64,000 nt of DNA from Brevundimonas naejangsanensis (GTDB taxonomy: Bacteria > Pseudomonadota > Alphaproteobacteria > Caulobacterales > Caulobacteraceae): positions 1,843,501-1,907,500 of the forward strand of contig NZ_CP015614.1 of assembly GCF_000635915.2 (NCBI RefSeq). The letters run 5' to 3'. The notes under the pieces are model-generated. The model was given only the letters and a program-made list of their open reading frames with translations. It had not been told where the DNA came from and searched no databases. Positions 19,521-28,866 of the stretch are shown here, one piece after another (position 1 is the stretch's first letter; each line of letters opens with the position of its first letter). The translations under genes were made by a program, and so were the position numbers.

Positions 19521-19689
19521 CCTTCTCCCCCTGTGGGAGAAGGTGGGCGCCGGAGGCGCTCGGATGAGGGGTGTCGGCGGGCCTCCTGACTTTTTGAAAT
19601 CCAACGCCGCAACAGCCCGTCAGACCGAACCGCTCACACCCCTCATCCGTCAGGCTCCGCCTGCCACCTTCTCCCACAAGGGGAGAAGG
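19521..19689. repeat. Imperfect 53-bp intergenic inverted repeat
   Basis: The arm at 19521-19573 (CCTTCTCCCC...GATGAGGGGTG) is the imperfect reverse complement of 19637-19689, with a 63-base spacer. Each arm contains a nested smaller palindrome (CTTCTCCC...GGGAGAAG). It fills most of the space between tipF and ileS and resembles the intergenic palindromes common in Caulobacterales. Confidence 0.8.
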
Positions 19690-19691
19690 AA

Positions 19692-19724
19692 GAAAAAGGC
19701 CCCTCCGTCGAAACGAAGGGGCCT
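19692..19724 (-). terminator. Intrinsic terminator of ileS
   Basis: On the minus strand an 8-bp stem AGGCCCCT/AGGGGCCT encloses the loop TCGTTTCGACGG and is followed by TTTTTC. It lies just past the ileS stop. The same 12-base loop occurs in the terminator after the DUF3035 gene at 27704-27735. Confidence 0.85.
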
Positions 19725-19729
19725 GTCCT

Positions 19730-22651
19730 TTAAGCCTTCTGCGCGTCCAGCCAGCGCACCGCGTCGGCGTCGCGGGCCGACAGGTCGGGGTAGTCCGGGT
19801 CCGAGCCGACGTCCGGCGCCCGGCGCCAGGAGCGAGCGCACTTGGGATAGTCCGCCGTCTTAACCTCGACGGCGACGGCGTCGCCGCCGACCACCAGTTC
19901 AGCGCCCGAGGTGCGGAACACCTCGGCGGCGTCCAGCCCTTCGAACGGGGCCAGCAGTTCGGCCGGAGCCGTGACCACCGGCCAGGCGTCCAAGGCACCG
20001 CCGATGACCTTGTCGCGGCGCGCGGCTTCCAGGGCTTCGTTGACGACCTCCAGCACCGTCTCGACCTTGGCCCAGCGCTCGGCCTCGGCCGCGTTGCGCC
20101 ACTGGCCTGGCGTCTCAGGGATCACCCGGGCGCAGTTGGTGCCGGCCTCCGGGAAGCGCGTCATCCACGCCTCGTCCATGGTGAAGGGCGTCAGCGGCGC
20201 CAGCCAGGCGGTCAGACGGCTGAACACCTCGTCCATCACCGTGCGGACCGCGCGGCGCTTGATGCTGTCAGGACGGTCGCAATAGAGGCTGTCCTTACGC
20301 ACGTCGAAATACAGCGCCGACAGGTCGCCCGAGCAGAACTCCAGCACCGGCCGCACTACGTCCTGGAAACGGTATTCCTCGTAGGCCTGGCGCACCTGGC
20401 CATCCAGCTCCCACAGGCGATGCAGGATGAACTTCTCCAGCGGCGGGAACTGGTCGTAGTCGGTCAGGCGCTCGGCCTCGTCGAAGCCGTTCAGCGCGCC
20501 CAGCAGATAGCGGACGGTGTTGCGCAGCTTGCGATAGGCGTCGACCGTCGTCTGCAGGATCTGCTTGCCGATGCGCTGGTCGTCCGAATAGTCGACCAGG
20601 GCGACCCACAGGCGCAGGATGTCGGCGCCCGACTCCTTGATGATGGTCAGGGGGTCCGTCGTATTGCCCCGCGACTTCGACATCTTCTCCCCGTTCTCGT
20701 CCAGGGTGAAGCCGTGGGTCAGGACCGCCTTGAACGGCGCCCGGCCGCGCGTGCCGCAGCCCTCCAGCAGCGACGACTGGAACCAGCCGCGGTGCTGGTC
20801 CGAGCCTTCCAGATAGAGGTCGGCGGGCCAGTGCGACGGGCGGTCGCCCGTATAGCCGCTGTCGGCCGTGCGCGGGTCCAGCGTAAAGGCGTGGGTCGAG
20901 CCGCTGTCGAACCAGACGTCGAGGATGTCCGTGACCTTCTCGAACCGCTCGGGGTCGTGCGCGCCCAGGAAGTCGGCGTCAGGCGCCGAGAACCAGACGT
21001 CGGCGCCGCCCTCGGCCACGGCCTTGACGATGCGGGCGTCGACCTCGGGATCGTGCAGGGGCTGACCCGTCTGCTTGTCCACGAACATGGCCAGCGGCGT
21101 GCCCCAGGCGCGCTGGCGGCTGATCAGCCAGTCAGGACGACCCTCGACCATGGAGCGGATGCGGTTCTTGCCCGCCGCCGGGTGGAAGGCGGTGGCGTCG
21201 ATGGCGTTCAGGGCGCGGTCGCGCAGGGTCGCGCCGTCTTCCAGCTCTTCATCCATGCGGATGAACCACTGCGGCGTGTTGCGGAAGATGATCGGCGCCT
21301 TGGAGCGCCAGGAGTGCGGATAGGAGTGCTCCATCCGGCCGCGCGCCAGCAGGTTTCCGGCCTCGATCAGCTTCTCCATCACCGCGCCGTTCGCGGGGCC
21401 GAACTTGCCGGTCTTCTTGCCCTCGGTCTCCAGCACCTTCAGGCCTGCGAACAGCGGCACGTGCTCATAATAGGCGCCGTCGGGATCGACCGTGTCCGGC
21501 ACCTCGCGATGGCCGTGGGCCAGCCAGACGGCGAAGTCGTCCGCGCCGTGGCCCGGCGCCGTGTGGACGAAGCCGGTTCCTGCGTCGTCGGTGACGTGGT
21601 CGCCCGCCAGCAGCGGCACGGAGAAGCCGTAGCCGCTGTCCAGCGCGGCCAGCGGGTGGGCGCATTCCAGACCCGACGGGTCGATGTCGTAGACGCGCGT
21701 CCAGGCGGCGATCTTGGCGGCCTTGAACACCTCTTCGGCCAGTTTGTCGGCGAGGATGAAGCGGTCGCCCGGCTTGGCCCAGGGCTCATAGTCCAGCCCT
21801 TCCTCAAGGGCCGTGACCTCATACAGGCCGTAGTTGATGTCCGGTCCGTAAGAGATCGCCCGGTTGGCGGGGATGGTCCACGGCGTGGTGGTCCAGATCA
21901 CCACGGACGGAGTCTGGTTGCGGAAGGCCAGCAGGTCGTCCGGGTGGCTGTCGGTCGCGCCGACCACCGGGAACTTGACCCAGATCGTGGGCGAGACGTG
22001 GTCGTGGTACTCGACCTCGGCGTCCGCCAGGGCCGTGCGCTCGACCGGCGACCACATCACCGGCTTGGAGCCGCGATACAGCTGGCCCGAGTTCTTGAAC
22101 TTGTGGAACTCGGCGACGATGGCCGCCTCGGACGTGAAGTCCATGGTGGCGTAGCGGTTGGCGAAATCGCCGGTGATGCCCAGACGCAGGAACTGGTCGC
22201 GCTGAAGGTCGATGTATTTGCCGGCGTATTCGCGGCAGGCGGTGCGGAACTCTTCCTTGGACACCTCATCCTTGCGGCGGCCCTTGGCGCGGAACTGCTC
22301 CTCGATCTTCCACTCGATCGGCAGGCCGTGGCAGTCCCAGCCGGGGACGTAGTCGACATCATAGCCCAGCAGGAAGCGCGAGCGGACCACGAAGTCCTTC
22401 AGCGTCTTGTTCAGGGCGTGGCCGATGTGGATGTCGCCGTTGGCGTAAGGCGGGCCGTCGTGCAGCACATAAAGCGGCGCCTTCTGCGACTGACGCAGGG
22501 CGCGCAAGGTTCCGTACAGGTCGCCCCACTGGGCCAGGATTTCCGGCTCCTTCTTGGGCAGGCCGCCGCGCATCGGGAAGGGCGTCTCGGGCAGGAAGAC
22601 GGTGTCGCGATAGTCGCGGCCGGAAGGGGTCTGGGTGTCGGCGTCGGCCAT
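19730..22651 (-). CDS. ileS: Isoleucine-tRNA ligase
   Basis: A 973-residue class I aminoacyl-tRNA synthetase with H-I-G-H at 75-78 and K-M-S-K-S near 656-660. The sequence between contains the large editing insert (W-T-T-T-P-W-T-I-P-A-N-R) that removes misactivated valine. The length is typical for alphaproteobacterial IleRS; I do not see the four-Cys C-terminal zinc knuckle of the E. coli enzyme. It charges tRNA-Ile in the cytoplasm. The long plus-strand open frame over it (20420-22909) is a high-GC shadow. Confidence 0.97.
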   Translation of the reverse strand: MADADTQTPSGRDYRDTVFLPETPFPMRGGLPKKEPEILAQWGDLYGTLRALRQSQKAPLYVLHDGPPYANGDIHIGHALNKTLKDFVVRSRFLLGYDVDYVPGWDCHGLPIEWKIEEQFRAKGRRKDEVSKEEFRTACREYAGKYIDLQRDQFLRLGITGDFANRYATMDFTSEAAIVAEFHKFKNSGQLYRGSKPVMWSPVERTALADAEVEYHDHVSPTIWVKFPVVGATDSHPDDLLAFRNQTPSVVIWTTTPWTIPANRAISYGPDINYGLYEVTALEEGLDYEPWAKPGDRFILADKLAEEVFKAAKIAAWTRVYDIDPSGLECAHPLAALDSGYGFSVPLLAGDHVTDDAGTGFVHTAPGHGADDFAVWLAHGHREVPDTVDPDGAYYEHVPLFAGLKVLETEGKKTGKFGPANGAVMEKLIEAGNLLARGRMEHSYPHSWRSKAPIIFRNTPQWFIRMDEELEDGATLRDRALNAIDATAFHPAAGKNRIRSMVEGRPDWLISRQRAWGTPLAMFVDKQTGQPLHDPEVDARIVKAVAEGGADVWFSAPDADFLGAHDPERFEKVTDILDVWFDSGSTHAFTLDPRTADSGYTGDRPSHWPADLYLEGSDQHRGWFQSSLLEGCGTRGRAPFKAVLTHGFTLDENGEKMSKSRGNTTDPLTIIKESGADILRLWVALVDYSDDQRIGKQILQTTVDAYRKLRNTVRYLLGALNGFDEAERLTDYDQFPPLEKFILHRLWELDGQVRQAYEEYRFQDVVRPVLEFCSGDLSALYFDVRKDSLYCDRPDSIKRRAVRTVMDEVFSRLTAWLAPLTPFTMDEAWMTRFPEAGTNCARVIPETPGQWRNAAEAERWAKVETVLEVVNEALEAARRDKVIGGALDAWPVVTAPAELLAPFEGLDAAEVFRTSGAELVVGGDAVAVEVKTADYPKCARSWRRAPDVGSDPDYPDLSARDADAVRWLDAQKA

Positions 22652-22938
22652 GAGATGTCTTTTCGTCTTTGCGCGCGCGGCCGCTCGAAAAGCGGCGTCA
22701 GGCGTCAGTCTAGCGTGAAGGCGCCGGACGGCCCATGCCCTGATGCTTCAAGGCGGCGTCGTCTCGGCGAAATGTTTCGAGAAAATCCCGACGTGCGCGG
22801 GGCTGTCAGCCCTGCAGCGCTACGCCGGGCGGCTAATCGAAATCGGACGGATCACGCGAACGGTCATGATGGGAAAGCTCTAGCAGACCCCGCGCCCCCT
22901 GCGCCATAGTCCAGAAGAACAGACGGGAGAGGGATCGG

Positions 22939-23505
22939 ATGCGTATTCAAGCCTTGGCGACGGCGGCGGTGCTGGCCCTGACGGCGGCCGCCTGTTCGGA
23001 ACAGAAGAGCGCCCCTGCGGCTGCGGAGACGCCCGCGCCCGTCCTGACCGGCCGCGCCGCCGTCTATGCGGCGGGCGAAAAGGACGCCGATGCTTTCGTG
23101 CGCGCCCTCTACGCCCGCGTCAGCGAGCCGAAGGACACGCCCGACCCGGCCGAGGCGACCATCACCCCCGGGCGCGATCCGCTCTATTCTCGCACCATGA
23201 ACGCCCTGATCGGCGTCGACGACCGCGAAGCCAAACGCAAGAAGACCGCGCCTCGCCTCGACTACGACCCCATCTGCGCCTGCCAGGACGCCGAGGCCTT
23301 CGCCCTGAAGTCCGTGACGCTGACGCCCGAAAGCCCTCAGGCCGCGACCGCCGAAGTCGTCTTCGCCAACGCCGGCCAGGACCATCGCCAGACGCTCAAA
23401 CTACTGAAGGAAGGCCCGATGTGGCGCATCGCCGACGTCATCGACGACAAGGGCAAGTCGCTGCACGACGACCTGATGGCCATCGCCGAAAAAGCGCCCG
23501 GTTAA
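22939..23505 (+). CDS. Putative lipoprotein, DUF3828-like
   Basis: The 188-residue protein has a signal peptide with lipobox T-A-A-A-C (Cys19) and an Ala/Pro linker. A domain of about 130 residues follows, with A-D-A-F-V-R-A-L-Y near the start, D-Y-D-P-I-C-A-C-Q-D-A in the middle and W-R-I-A-D-V-I-D-D near the end, a pattern seen in DUF3828 periplasmic proteins. Function unknown. A purine-rich GACGGGAGAGG sequence precedes the ATG as ribosome binding site. Confidence 0.65.
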   Translation: MRIQALATAAVLALTAAACSEQKSAPAAAETPAPVLTGRAAVYAAGEKDADAFVRALYARVSEPKDTPDPAEATITPGRDPLYSRTMNALIGVDDREAKRKKTAPRLDYDPICACQDAEAFALKSVTLTPESPQAATAEVVFANAGQDHRQTLKLLKEGPMWRIADVIDDKGKSLHDDLMAIAEKAPG

Positions 23506-23509
23506 GGCG

Positions 23510-24004
23510 TCAGGCGAAGGCCCAGACGCCCGCCGGTCCGTCGGCGTCGTTGGAGGGAGGCGGCGTACTCGGTCGGATGCGGCGCATCCGGATTCTGGGT
23601 TTCAATCGGCGCAGGGGCTGAAGGACCGCCGCAAGACGCCGCGCCATCACCGCCTTGATCGGCGCCAGTCGCGTCTGGGCGCCCATCAGACTGACGGCCG
23701 TCAGGACTTCAAGATAGGCCAGCACATCACCGGCGGCGAAAAGGGCCAATTCCAGGCCGACCGTCTGCCACAGCATCATCACGCCGATCATCACCAGAAC
23801 CAATCGCAGCGAGGAGCCCGAAAAAGCCCACGACAGCTTGTCCCTCACCCAGCGTCGAACGCCTTGGCTGATGTTGCAGAGCAAGGCTCCGGCTCCGATC
23901 AAGGCGGGCATGGCGACGCCGGCGCCGCTGAAGACGGCCCAGATCGTCCAAATCACGCAAAAACAGGCGACAGCCAGCCAAGCCTGCGAGTTATCGTCCT
24001 TCAT
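23510..24004 (-). CDS. Hypothetical membrane protein with basic C-terminal tail
   Basis: A 164-residue protein with about three hydrophobic segments (8-28, 30-45 and 66-95) and a strongly basic tail rich in Arg between 110 and 145. I recognise no domain. It ends five bases before the convergent lipoprotein gene's stop. Confidence 0.55.
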   Translation of the reverse strand: MKDDNSQAWLAVACFCVIWTIWAVFSGAGVAMPALIGAGALLCNISQGVRRWVRDKLSWAFSGSSLRLVLVMIGVMMLWQTVGLELALFAAGDVLAYLEVLTAVSLMGAQTRLAPIKAVMARRLAAVLQPLRRLKPRIRMRRIRPSTPPPSNDADGPAGVWAFA

Positions 24005-24078
24005 CCACCCCTCCCGCTCACATCATTCCATTAGCTGGGAACCGGGGGATGCGCGCGCAACCCGCGCAGACGGTGCGC

Positions 24079-25008
24079 TCAGCCCAGTACGGCCCTCGCG
24101 GCGGCGGCGTCGGCGTCGATCTGGACCTTGAGGGCTTCGAGGCCCTCGAACTTCATCTCGCCGCGCAGGAAGGCGACCAGCTCGGTCTCCAGCACCTGGC
24201 CGTAGAGGCTCTCATTGAAGTCCAACAGCCAGACTTCCAGCAGAGGCTGTTCGATTTCGAACATCGGACGGACGCCCAGATTGGCGACGCCGTTGATGAT
24301 CCTGCCGTCCGGCAGGCGGGTGCGGGTCGCATAGACCCCATAGGCCGGACGCATATAGTCGCCCATGGCCATGTTGGCGGTTGGCACGCCGATGGTGCGC
24401 CCGCGCTTGTCGCCGTGGATCACCTCGCCCTGAATGGCGAAGGGGCGGCCCAGAATGGCGGCGGCGCGGTCCATGTCGCCGGCCTTCAGCGCCTCGCGCA
24501 CGGCGCTGGACGACAGCTTGAGCCCGGAGGCGTCGTCGATGCGGTCGGTGACGGAGACGGTGAAGCCCAGCGTCTCGCCATAGGTTCGCAGCAAGGCGGG
24601 CGAGCCGGAGCGGCCCTTGCCGAAGGTGAAGTCGAAGCCGATGGCGGCGTGGACGATCCCGAGGCCTTCGGACAGGACGCGGCGGGCGAATTCCTCGTCC
24701 GACATGCCCGCCATTTCAGCATCGAACGGCAGCAGATACAGGCGGTCGACGCCCAGCGGCGCCAGGGCGCGCGCCATCTGGTCCGGCGTCATCAGGCGAA
24801 AGGGCGCGGCCTCGGGCTGGAACAAGCGGCGCGGATGGGGATCGAAGCTGACCACGGCCCGGGGAACGCCCAGCCGGTCCGCCGCCTCGCGCGCCGAGGC
24901 GATGACCGCCTGATGGCCGCGATGCACGCCGTCGAAGGCGCCGACGGCGACGGCCGCCCCCTTCTGCGCTGCGGTCAGACCGCGCCAGTCGCGAATGACT
25001 TCGACCAC
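24079..25008 (-). CDS. ribF: Bifunctional riboflavin kinase / FAD synthetase
   Basis: The 309-residue product has the N-terminal adenylyltransferase domain (G-A-F-D-G-V-H-R-G-H at 27-36, F-T-F-G-K-G-R-S-G further on) and the C-terminal kinase domain (G-R-T-I-G-V-P-T-A-N and the E-x-W-L-L-D-F catalytic Glu region). The enzyme makes FMN and then FAD. The MaoC gene lies 12 bases upstream on the same strand, so the two are probably one transcript with the HAD gene. Confidence 0.95.
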   Translation of the reverse strand: MVEVIRDWRGLTAAQKGAAVAVGAFDGVHRGHQAVIASAREAADRLGVPRAVVSFDPHPRRLFQPEAAPFRLMTPDQMARALAPLGVDRLYLLPFDAEMAGMSDEEFARRVLSEGLGIVHAAIGFDFTFGKGRSGSPALLRTYGETLGFTVSVTDRIDDASGLKLSSSAVREALKAGDMDRAAAILGRPFAIQGEVIHGDKRGRTIGVPTANMAMGDYMRPAYGVYATRTRLPDGRIINGVANLGVRPMFEIEQPLLEVWLLDFNESLYGQVLETELVAFLRGEMKFEGLEALKVQIDADAAAARAVLG

Positions 25009-25020
25009 TTCAGGCGGCCT

Positions 25021-25482
25021 TCAGCGCGCCGACAGCTTGCGGCGACGCGGCACGCGCACGACGGCGACACCGTCCATGATCAGCTTGTCTTCGACAAAGC
25101 CTTCGCACTTCAGCTGGGCGCGGGCGCCCTCATGGTCCAGTTCGATGACGGTGATCTGAATGCGCACATCGTCGCCGATCCGCACCGGAAAATGGAACGA
25201 AAGCGTCTGAGAAATGTAGATCGAGCCCGCGCCCGGCAGGATGGTGCCCACCACCGCAGAGCCGAAGGCCGCCGACAGCAGGCCGTGGGCGATACGGCCG
25301 CGATAGGCCGTCTTGGCGGCGAAGGCCTCATCCAGATGCACCGGATTGAAGTCGTCGGACGCCTCGGCGAACAGACGGATCCGCTCTTCAGTGACGTGAA
25401 CCGTCTTCTCGGCGGCCATGCCGACATGAAGTTCGTCGAGGATGTAGCCGCCCGACGGGTGCGCTTGGACCAGATCAACCAT
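25021..25482 (-). CDS. MaoC-like hot-dog dehydratase
   Basis: The 153-residue protein has the MaoC/R-hydratase pattern: F-A-E-A-S-D-D-F-N-P-V-H-L-D with the catalytic Asp and His, followed by I-A-H-G-L-L-S-A-A-F. Such enzymes hydrate enoyl-CoA or act as acyl dehydratases in fatty acid or polyester metabolism. It sits between the HAD gene and ribF on the same strand; context does not fix the substrate. Confidence 0.82.
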   Translation of the reverse strand: MVDLVQAHPSGGYILDELHVGMAAEKTVHVTEERIRLFAEASDDFNPVHLDEAFAAKTAYRGRIAHGLLSAAFGSAVVGTILPGAGSIYISQTLSFHFPVRIGDDVRIQITVIELDHEGARAQLKCEGFVEDKLIMDGVAVVRVPRRRKLSAR

Positions 25483-25520
25483 GTGCGGCCTTTAAGGCAG
25501 GTGCGACGAAATGGCGAGAC

Positions 25521-26390
25521 TTACCAGGTCAGTTCCAGCGCAGCGTAGCGGGCGAAGGTCGTCTCGGCCCGGAGCAATTCCGCCGCGCGGGCCGGATCCA
25601 GGGTCCCGTCAGCCGCCTTGGCCGCGTCGCCGTGGATGCCCTGGGCGATGAACAGGCAGTCCAGCGCCTGCTCGGCGGCGCCGAGCACATCGGTCACCAC
25701 CCCGTCGCCGATGCACAGCACGCGCGAGCGGTCCGCCGGGCCGCCCAGCAGCTTCTCGGCTTCCTTCAGCGCCAGGGCGTAGATGGGGGCGAACGGCTTG
25801 CCCGCCATGATCACGCGCCCGCCCATGGACTCATACAGATCAGCGATGGCGCCGCCGCAATAGATGATCGCATCCCCGCGCTGCACCACGCGATCGGGGT
25901 TGGCGCAGATCAGCTCCAGTCCGCGCTCGGCCGCCGGCGCCAGACGTTCGCGATAGTCCTCGGGCGTCTCGGTGGTGTCGTCATAAGGACCGGTGACGGA
26001 AATGAAGGCGGCGTCTTCGGCGCCGTGGGCGCTGGTCAGGTCCAGGCCTTCATACAGGGCGAAGTCCCGTTCCGGGCCGATGATCCACGCAGGGCCGGGC
26101 GCGCGGCGCGCCAGCTCCATCCGGGTGGCGTCGCCCGAGGTGACAAAGGCTTTCCAGGCGCTGCGCGGCACTCCCAGGCCGTCCAGCTGCGCCACCACGT
26201 CCGAAGACGGGCGCGGCGAGTTGGAGATCAGCACGACATGGCCGCCCTTCTCGTTGAACTTGGTCAGGGCGCCGCAGGCGGCGGCCCAGCTCTCGCGCCC
26301 GTTGTGGATCACGCCCCAGACGTCGCAGAGCAGGATATCGTAGTCATCGGCGACGGCGGACAGGCGGGGCAACGGATGAGGCTGGGTCAT
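25521..26390 (-). CDS. TIGR01459 family HAD-type hydrolase
   Basis: From the ATG at 26390 the product is 289 residues; the longer open frame upstream overlaps divergent lspA and is not used. Motif I is I-L-L-C-D-V-W-G-V-I-H-N-G with the nucleophile Asp, then I-S-N-S-P-R as motif II, and C-I-G-D-G-V-V-T-D as motif IV. This subfamily of type IIA HAD phosphatases is common in Alphaproteobacteria; the substrate is not known. Confidence 0.85.
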   Translation of the reverse strand: MTQPHPLPRLSAVADDYDILLCDVWGVIHNGRESWAAACGALTKFNEKGGHVVLISNSPRPSSDVVAQLDGLGVPRSAWKAFVTSGDATRMELARRAPGPAWIIGPERDFALYEGLDLTSAHGAEDAAFISVTGPYDDTTETPEDYRERLAPAAERGLELICANPDRVVQRGDAIIYCGGAIADLYESMGGRVIMAGKPFAPIYALALKEAEKLLGGPADRSRVLCIGDGVVTDVLGAAEQALDCLFIAQGIHGDAAKAADGTLDPARAAELLRAETTFARYAALELTW

Positions 26391-26498
26391 GCCCCGCTTA
26401 TAGCGAGTGAAAGCGGGGGGGAAAGGCCAGGGCTGACGATCGATCCGTCTGCGCTTTCCCTCTTCGCCGCTGCACGTCTTCCTGCTAACCGGCTGGAC

Positions 26499-27041
26499 AT
26501 GAAGATTTCCCGTCTCGCGATTTCCCGTCTCGCGCTGGGCGCCTACGGCATCGCCCTGGCCGTCATCATCCTGGACCAGTTGACCAAGGCCTGGGTGCTG
26601 GGGGCCATCGACGCCGCCCATATCTCCCACATTCCCGACGGCTACCGGATCGCCGAGGTCGCGCCGCCGGTCTTCAACCTGACCTATGTGCTGAACACCG
26701 GCGTCAGCTTCGGCCTGTTCGGCGGCGGCGCCGGGCGCTGGATCCTGAGCATCTTCTCGGTCGTGGTGGCGGGCCTGCTGGCCTGGTGGGCGACGCGGGC
26801 GAATCGCCGCCTGCTGGTCGCGGCCATCGGCCTGGTCATGGGCGGCGCCGTCGGCAACGTGATCGACCGCATCCGCTTCGGCGGCGTGGTGGACTTCCTC
26901 GATTTTTCGGGCACCGGCCTGTTCCCGTGGATCTTCAACGTGGCCGACAGCGGCATCACCGTCGGGGTCGTGCTGCTGATCCTGGACAGCTTCCTGTCCG
27001 AGCGTCGCACGACTGTTGGCGCGGCCCACGAAAAGTCGTAA
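26499..27041 (+). CDS. lspA: Lipoprotein signal peptidase (signal peptidase II)
   Basis: The 180-residue integral membrane protease starts at the ATG 26499. Family motifs are present: D-Q-L-T-K near 27, L-N-T-G-V-S-F-G near 69, and the catalytic Asp pair in N-V-I-D-R and V-V-D-F-L-D-F. It cleaves prolipoproteins after diacylglycerol transfer in the inner membrane. The N-terminus holds an exact 15-base tandem duplication (26505-26519 and 26520-26534) encoding I-S-R-L-A twice. A lipoprotein gene follows directly. Confidence 0.95.
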   Translation: MKISRLAISRLALGAYGIALAVIILDQLTKAWVLGAIDAAHISHIPDGYRIAEVAPPVFNLTYVLNTGVSFGLFGGGAGRWILSIFSVVVAGLLAWWATRANRRLLVAAIGLVMGGAVGNVIDRIRFGGVVDFLDFSGTGLFPWIFNVADSGITVGVVLLILDSFLSERRTTVGAAHEKS

Positions 27042-27110
27042 TCACACCCTCTTAACTTATCGACCCGAGCCAGCGCCCCGACGGGCGCGCCTCCCGGAGC
27101 CGAACGACCC

Positions 27111-27677
27111 ATGCGTATCCGTCCCGTCCTGATCGCGACCCTGGCCGCCGGCGCGGCCCTCAGCCTGAGCGCCTGCGGATCGATGAAGCAGAGCATCGGC
27201 CTGTCCAAGGTCGTGCCGGACGAATTCGTCACCGTGGCCAGCGCCCCGCTGGTGGTGCCGCCCGAATACGGCCTGACCCCGCCGACGCCGGGCGCCCCGC
27301 GTCCGCAGGAACTGGCCCCTGAAAGCGCCGCGCGTCAGATCCTGCTGGGTCAGCGCCAGGCCGTGACCCGCACCCCGGGCGAACAGGTCCTGGCCGCCGA
27401 GGCCGGCGCCGATCGCGCCGACCCGCTGGCTCGCTATGTCGTCGATGACGAGTTCGGCAACCTGGCGCACAAGGAAGAAAGCTGGGCCAATCGCCTGATG
27501 TTCTGGCGCAAGAACGATCCCGCCAGCCAGGCGGCGACCGTGACCCAGACGCCGGAGGGCGCCAAGACCATCGACGCCTCCAGCGAACACGCCCGTCTGG
27601 AAGCCCTGACCGGCGGCCGCGAGGGCATCACCATCGCACCGCGTCGCGACACTCGCTTCAAGCTGCCGGGCCTGTAA
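27111..27677 (+). CDS. bamF: DUF3035 lipoprotein, probable BAM complex subunit BamF
   Basis: The 188-residue protein has a signal peptide with lipobox L-S-A-C (Cys22 region) followed by V-V-P-D-E-F and P-L-V-V-P-P-E-Y-G-L. These are the DUF3035 hallmarks shared with the N-terminus of BamC and described for alphaproteobacterial BamF, an outer-membrane lipoprotein of the beta-barrel assembly machine. Position right after lspA is the usual alphaproteobacterial order. The symbol rests on family resemblance. Confidence 0.65.
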   Translation: MRIRPVLIATLAAGAALSLSACGSMKQSIGLSKVVPDEFVTVASAPLVVPPEYGLTPPTPGAPRPQELAPESAARQILLGQRQAVTRTPGEQVLAAEAGADRADPLARYVVDDEFGNLAHKEESWANRLMFWRKNDPASQAATVTQTPEGAKTIDASSEHARLEALTGGREGITIAPRRDTRFKLPGL

Positions 27678-27703
27678 TCGACCCCAGCCGTGCGGAAGTT
27701 TAG

Positions 27704-27735
27704 AGGCGCGTTCGTTTCGACGGACGCGCCTTTTT
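27704..27735 (+). terminator. Intrinsic terminator after the DUF3035 gene
   Basis: Stem GGCGCGT (27705-27711) pairs with ACGCGCC (27724-27730) around the loop TCGTTTCGACGG and is followed by TTTTT. The inner TCG/CGA of the loop can pair further. The same loop is found in the ileS terminator. Confidence 0.88.
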
Positions 27736-27745
27736 GCTGTTCCGA

Positions 27746-28717
27746 TCAGGTCGTCAGGGCGCGCGGCAGTTTGAAGGTCACGGTCTCGCGGGCGCCGTCA
27801 TCCTCCGTCACGGTCACGTCGAAGCGGGTCCGCAGGGCGTCGATCACCCCCTGCACCAGTGGCTCGGGCGCCGAGGCCCCGGCGGTCAGGCCCACCGTCT
27901 CGACCCCGTCGAACCAGCTCCAGTCCAGATCGCCCGCATCATCGACCAGGCGCGCGTCCCCGGCCCCCGCCTTCAGCGCCACATCCACCAGCCGCGCCGA
28001 GTTGGAGGAGTTCTTGGAGCCCACCACCAGCACCAGGCCGCAGCCGTCGCCCAGACGTTTGACCGCCTCCTGACGGTTGGTGGTGGCGTAGCAGATGTCT
28101 TCCTTGTGCGGGTCGGGCAGTTCGGGGAAGCGCCGCTTCAGCGCCGCCAGAATTTCGGCCGTATCGTCCACCGACAGCGTCGTCTGGGTGGCGTAGGCCA
28201 GCGGCTGGTCGCCGGGCCGCTGAAAGCCCTCCGCATCCTCAACCGTCTCGACCAGGCTGATGGCCCCGGCGGGCAGTTGGCCCATGGTGCCGACCACCTC
28301 GGGGTGGCCCGCGTGGCCGATCAGGATGACGTGGCGGCCCGCCGCAAAATTGCGCTCGGCCTCGACGTGGACCTTGGACACCAGCGGGCAGGTGGCGTCC
28401 AGAAACAGCATCTCGCGCGAACGGGCGGTGGCCGGCACCGACTTGGGCACGCCATGAGCCGAGAAGACCACCGGCCGGTCGTCCGGACACTCGTCCAGTT
28501 CCTTGACGAAGACGGCGCCCAGCCCTTTCAGCCGGTCGACGACGTGACGGTTGTGGACGATCTCGTGGCGCACATAGACAGGCGCGCCGTATTTCTCGAT
28601 GGCGCGCTCGACGATCTGGATGGCCCGGTCCACCCCGGCGCAGAAGCCGCGCGGCGTCGCCATGCGGACGGACAGGGGGCGGCGTTGAAACTGCGAAGGG
28701 GGGACAGGCGCGTTCAT
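27746..28717 (-). CDS. ispH: 4-hydroxy-3-methylbut-2-enyl diphosphate reductase
   Basis: Starting at the ATG 28717 the protein is 323 residues, normal for IspH; the longer frame upstream lacks support. The three iron-sulfur Cys are in G-F-C-A-G-V, D-A-T-C-P-L-V and C-Y-A-T-T-N-R, with His residues in H-E-I-V-H-N and G-H-A-G-H-P-E. It makes IPP and DMAPP in the last step of the MEP pathway. It is convergent with the bamF-like gene and divergent from the secreted protein gene at 28867. Confidence 0.95.
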   Translation of the reverse strand: MNAPVPPSQFQRRPLSVRMATPRGFCAGVDRAIQIVERAIEKYGAPVYVRHEIVHNRHVVDRLKGLGAVFVKELDECPDDRPVVFSAHGVPKSVPATARSREMLFLDATCPLVSKVHVEAERNFAAGRHVILIGHAGHPEVVGTMGQLPAGAISLVETVEDAEGFQRPGDQPLAYATQTTLSVDDTAEILAALKRRFPELPDPHKEDICYATTNRQEAVKRLGDGCGLVLVVGSKNSSNSARLVDVALKAGAGDARLVDDAGDLDWSWFDGVETVGLTAGASAPEPLVQGVIDALRTRFDVTVTEDDGARETVTFKLPRALTT

Positions 28718-28866
28718 GGGCGCGAACTTAGGACTTTGCGCGCCGGATCGCCACCGGAAGTCCGCGCGCCGTTTGCCGCGCCTCGCTTTAGCCGCTATCA
28801 CCACCCAGCGTGGCCCGTTCGGGCGTCTGATCGGCCCGCCTTCATTCGACTGCCGGAAAGCTCCTG

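Noticed and set aside
20420-22909. 829-residue plus-strand open frame across ileS
   Set aside because: It is antisense to a clear, full-length ileS and has the biased composition of a GC-rich shadow frame. No domain is recognisable.
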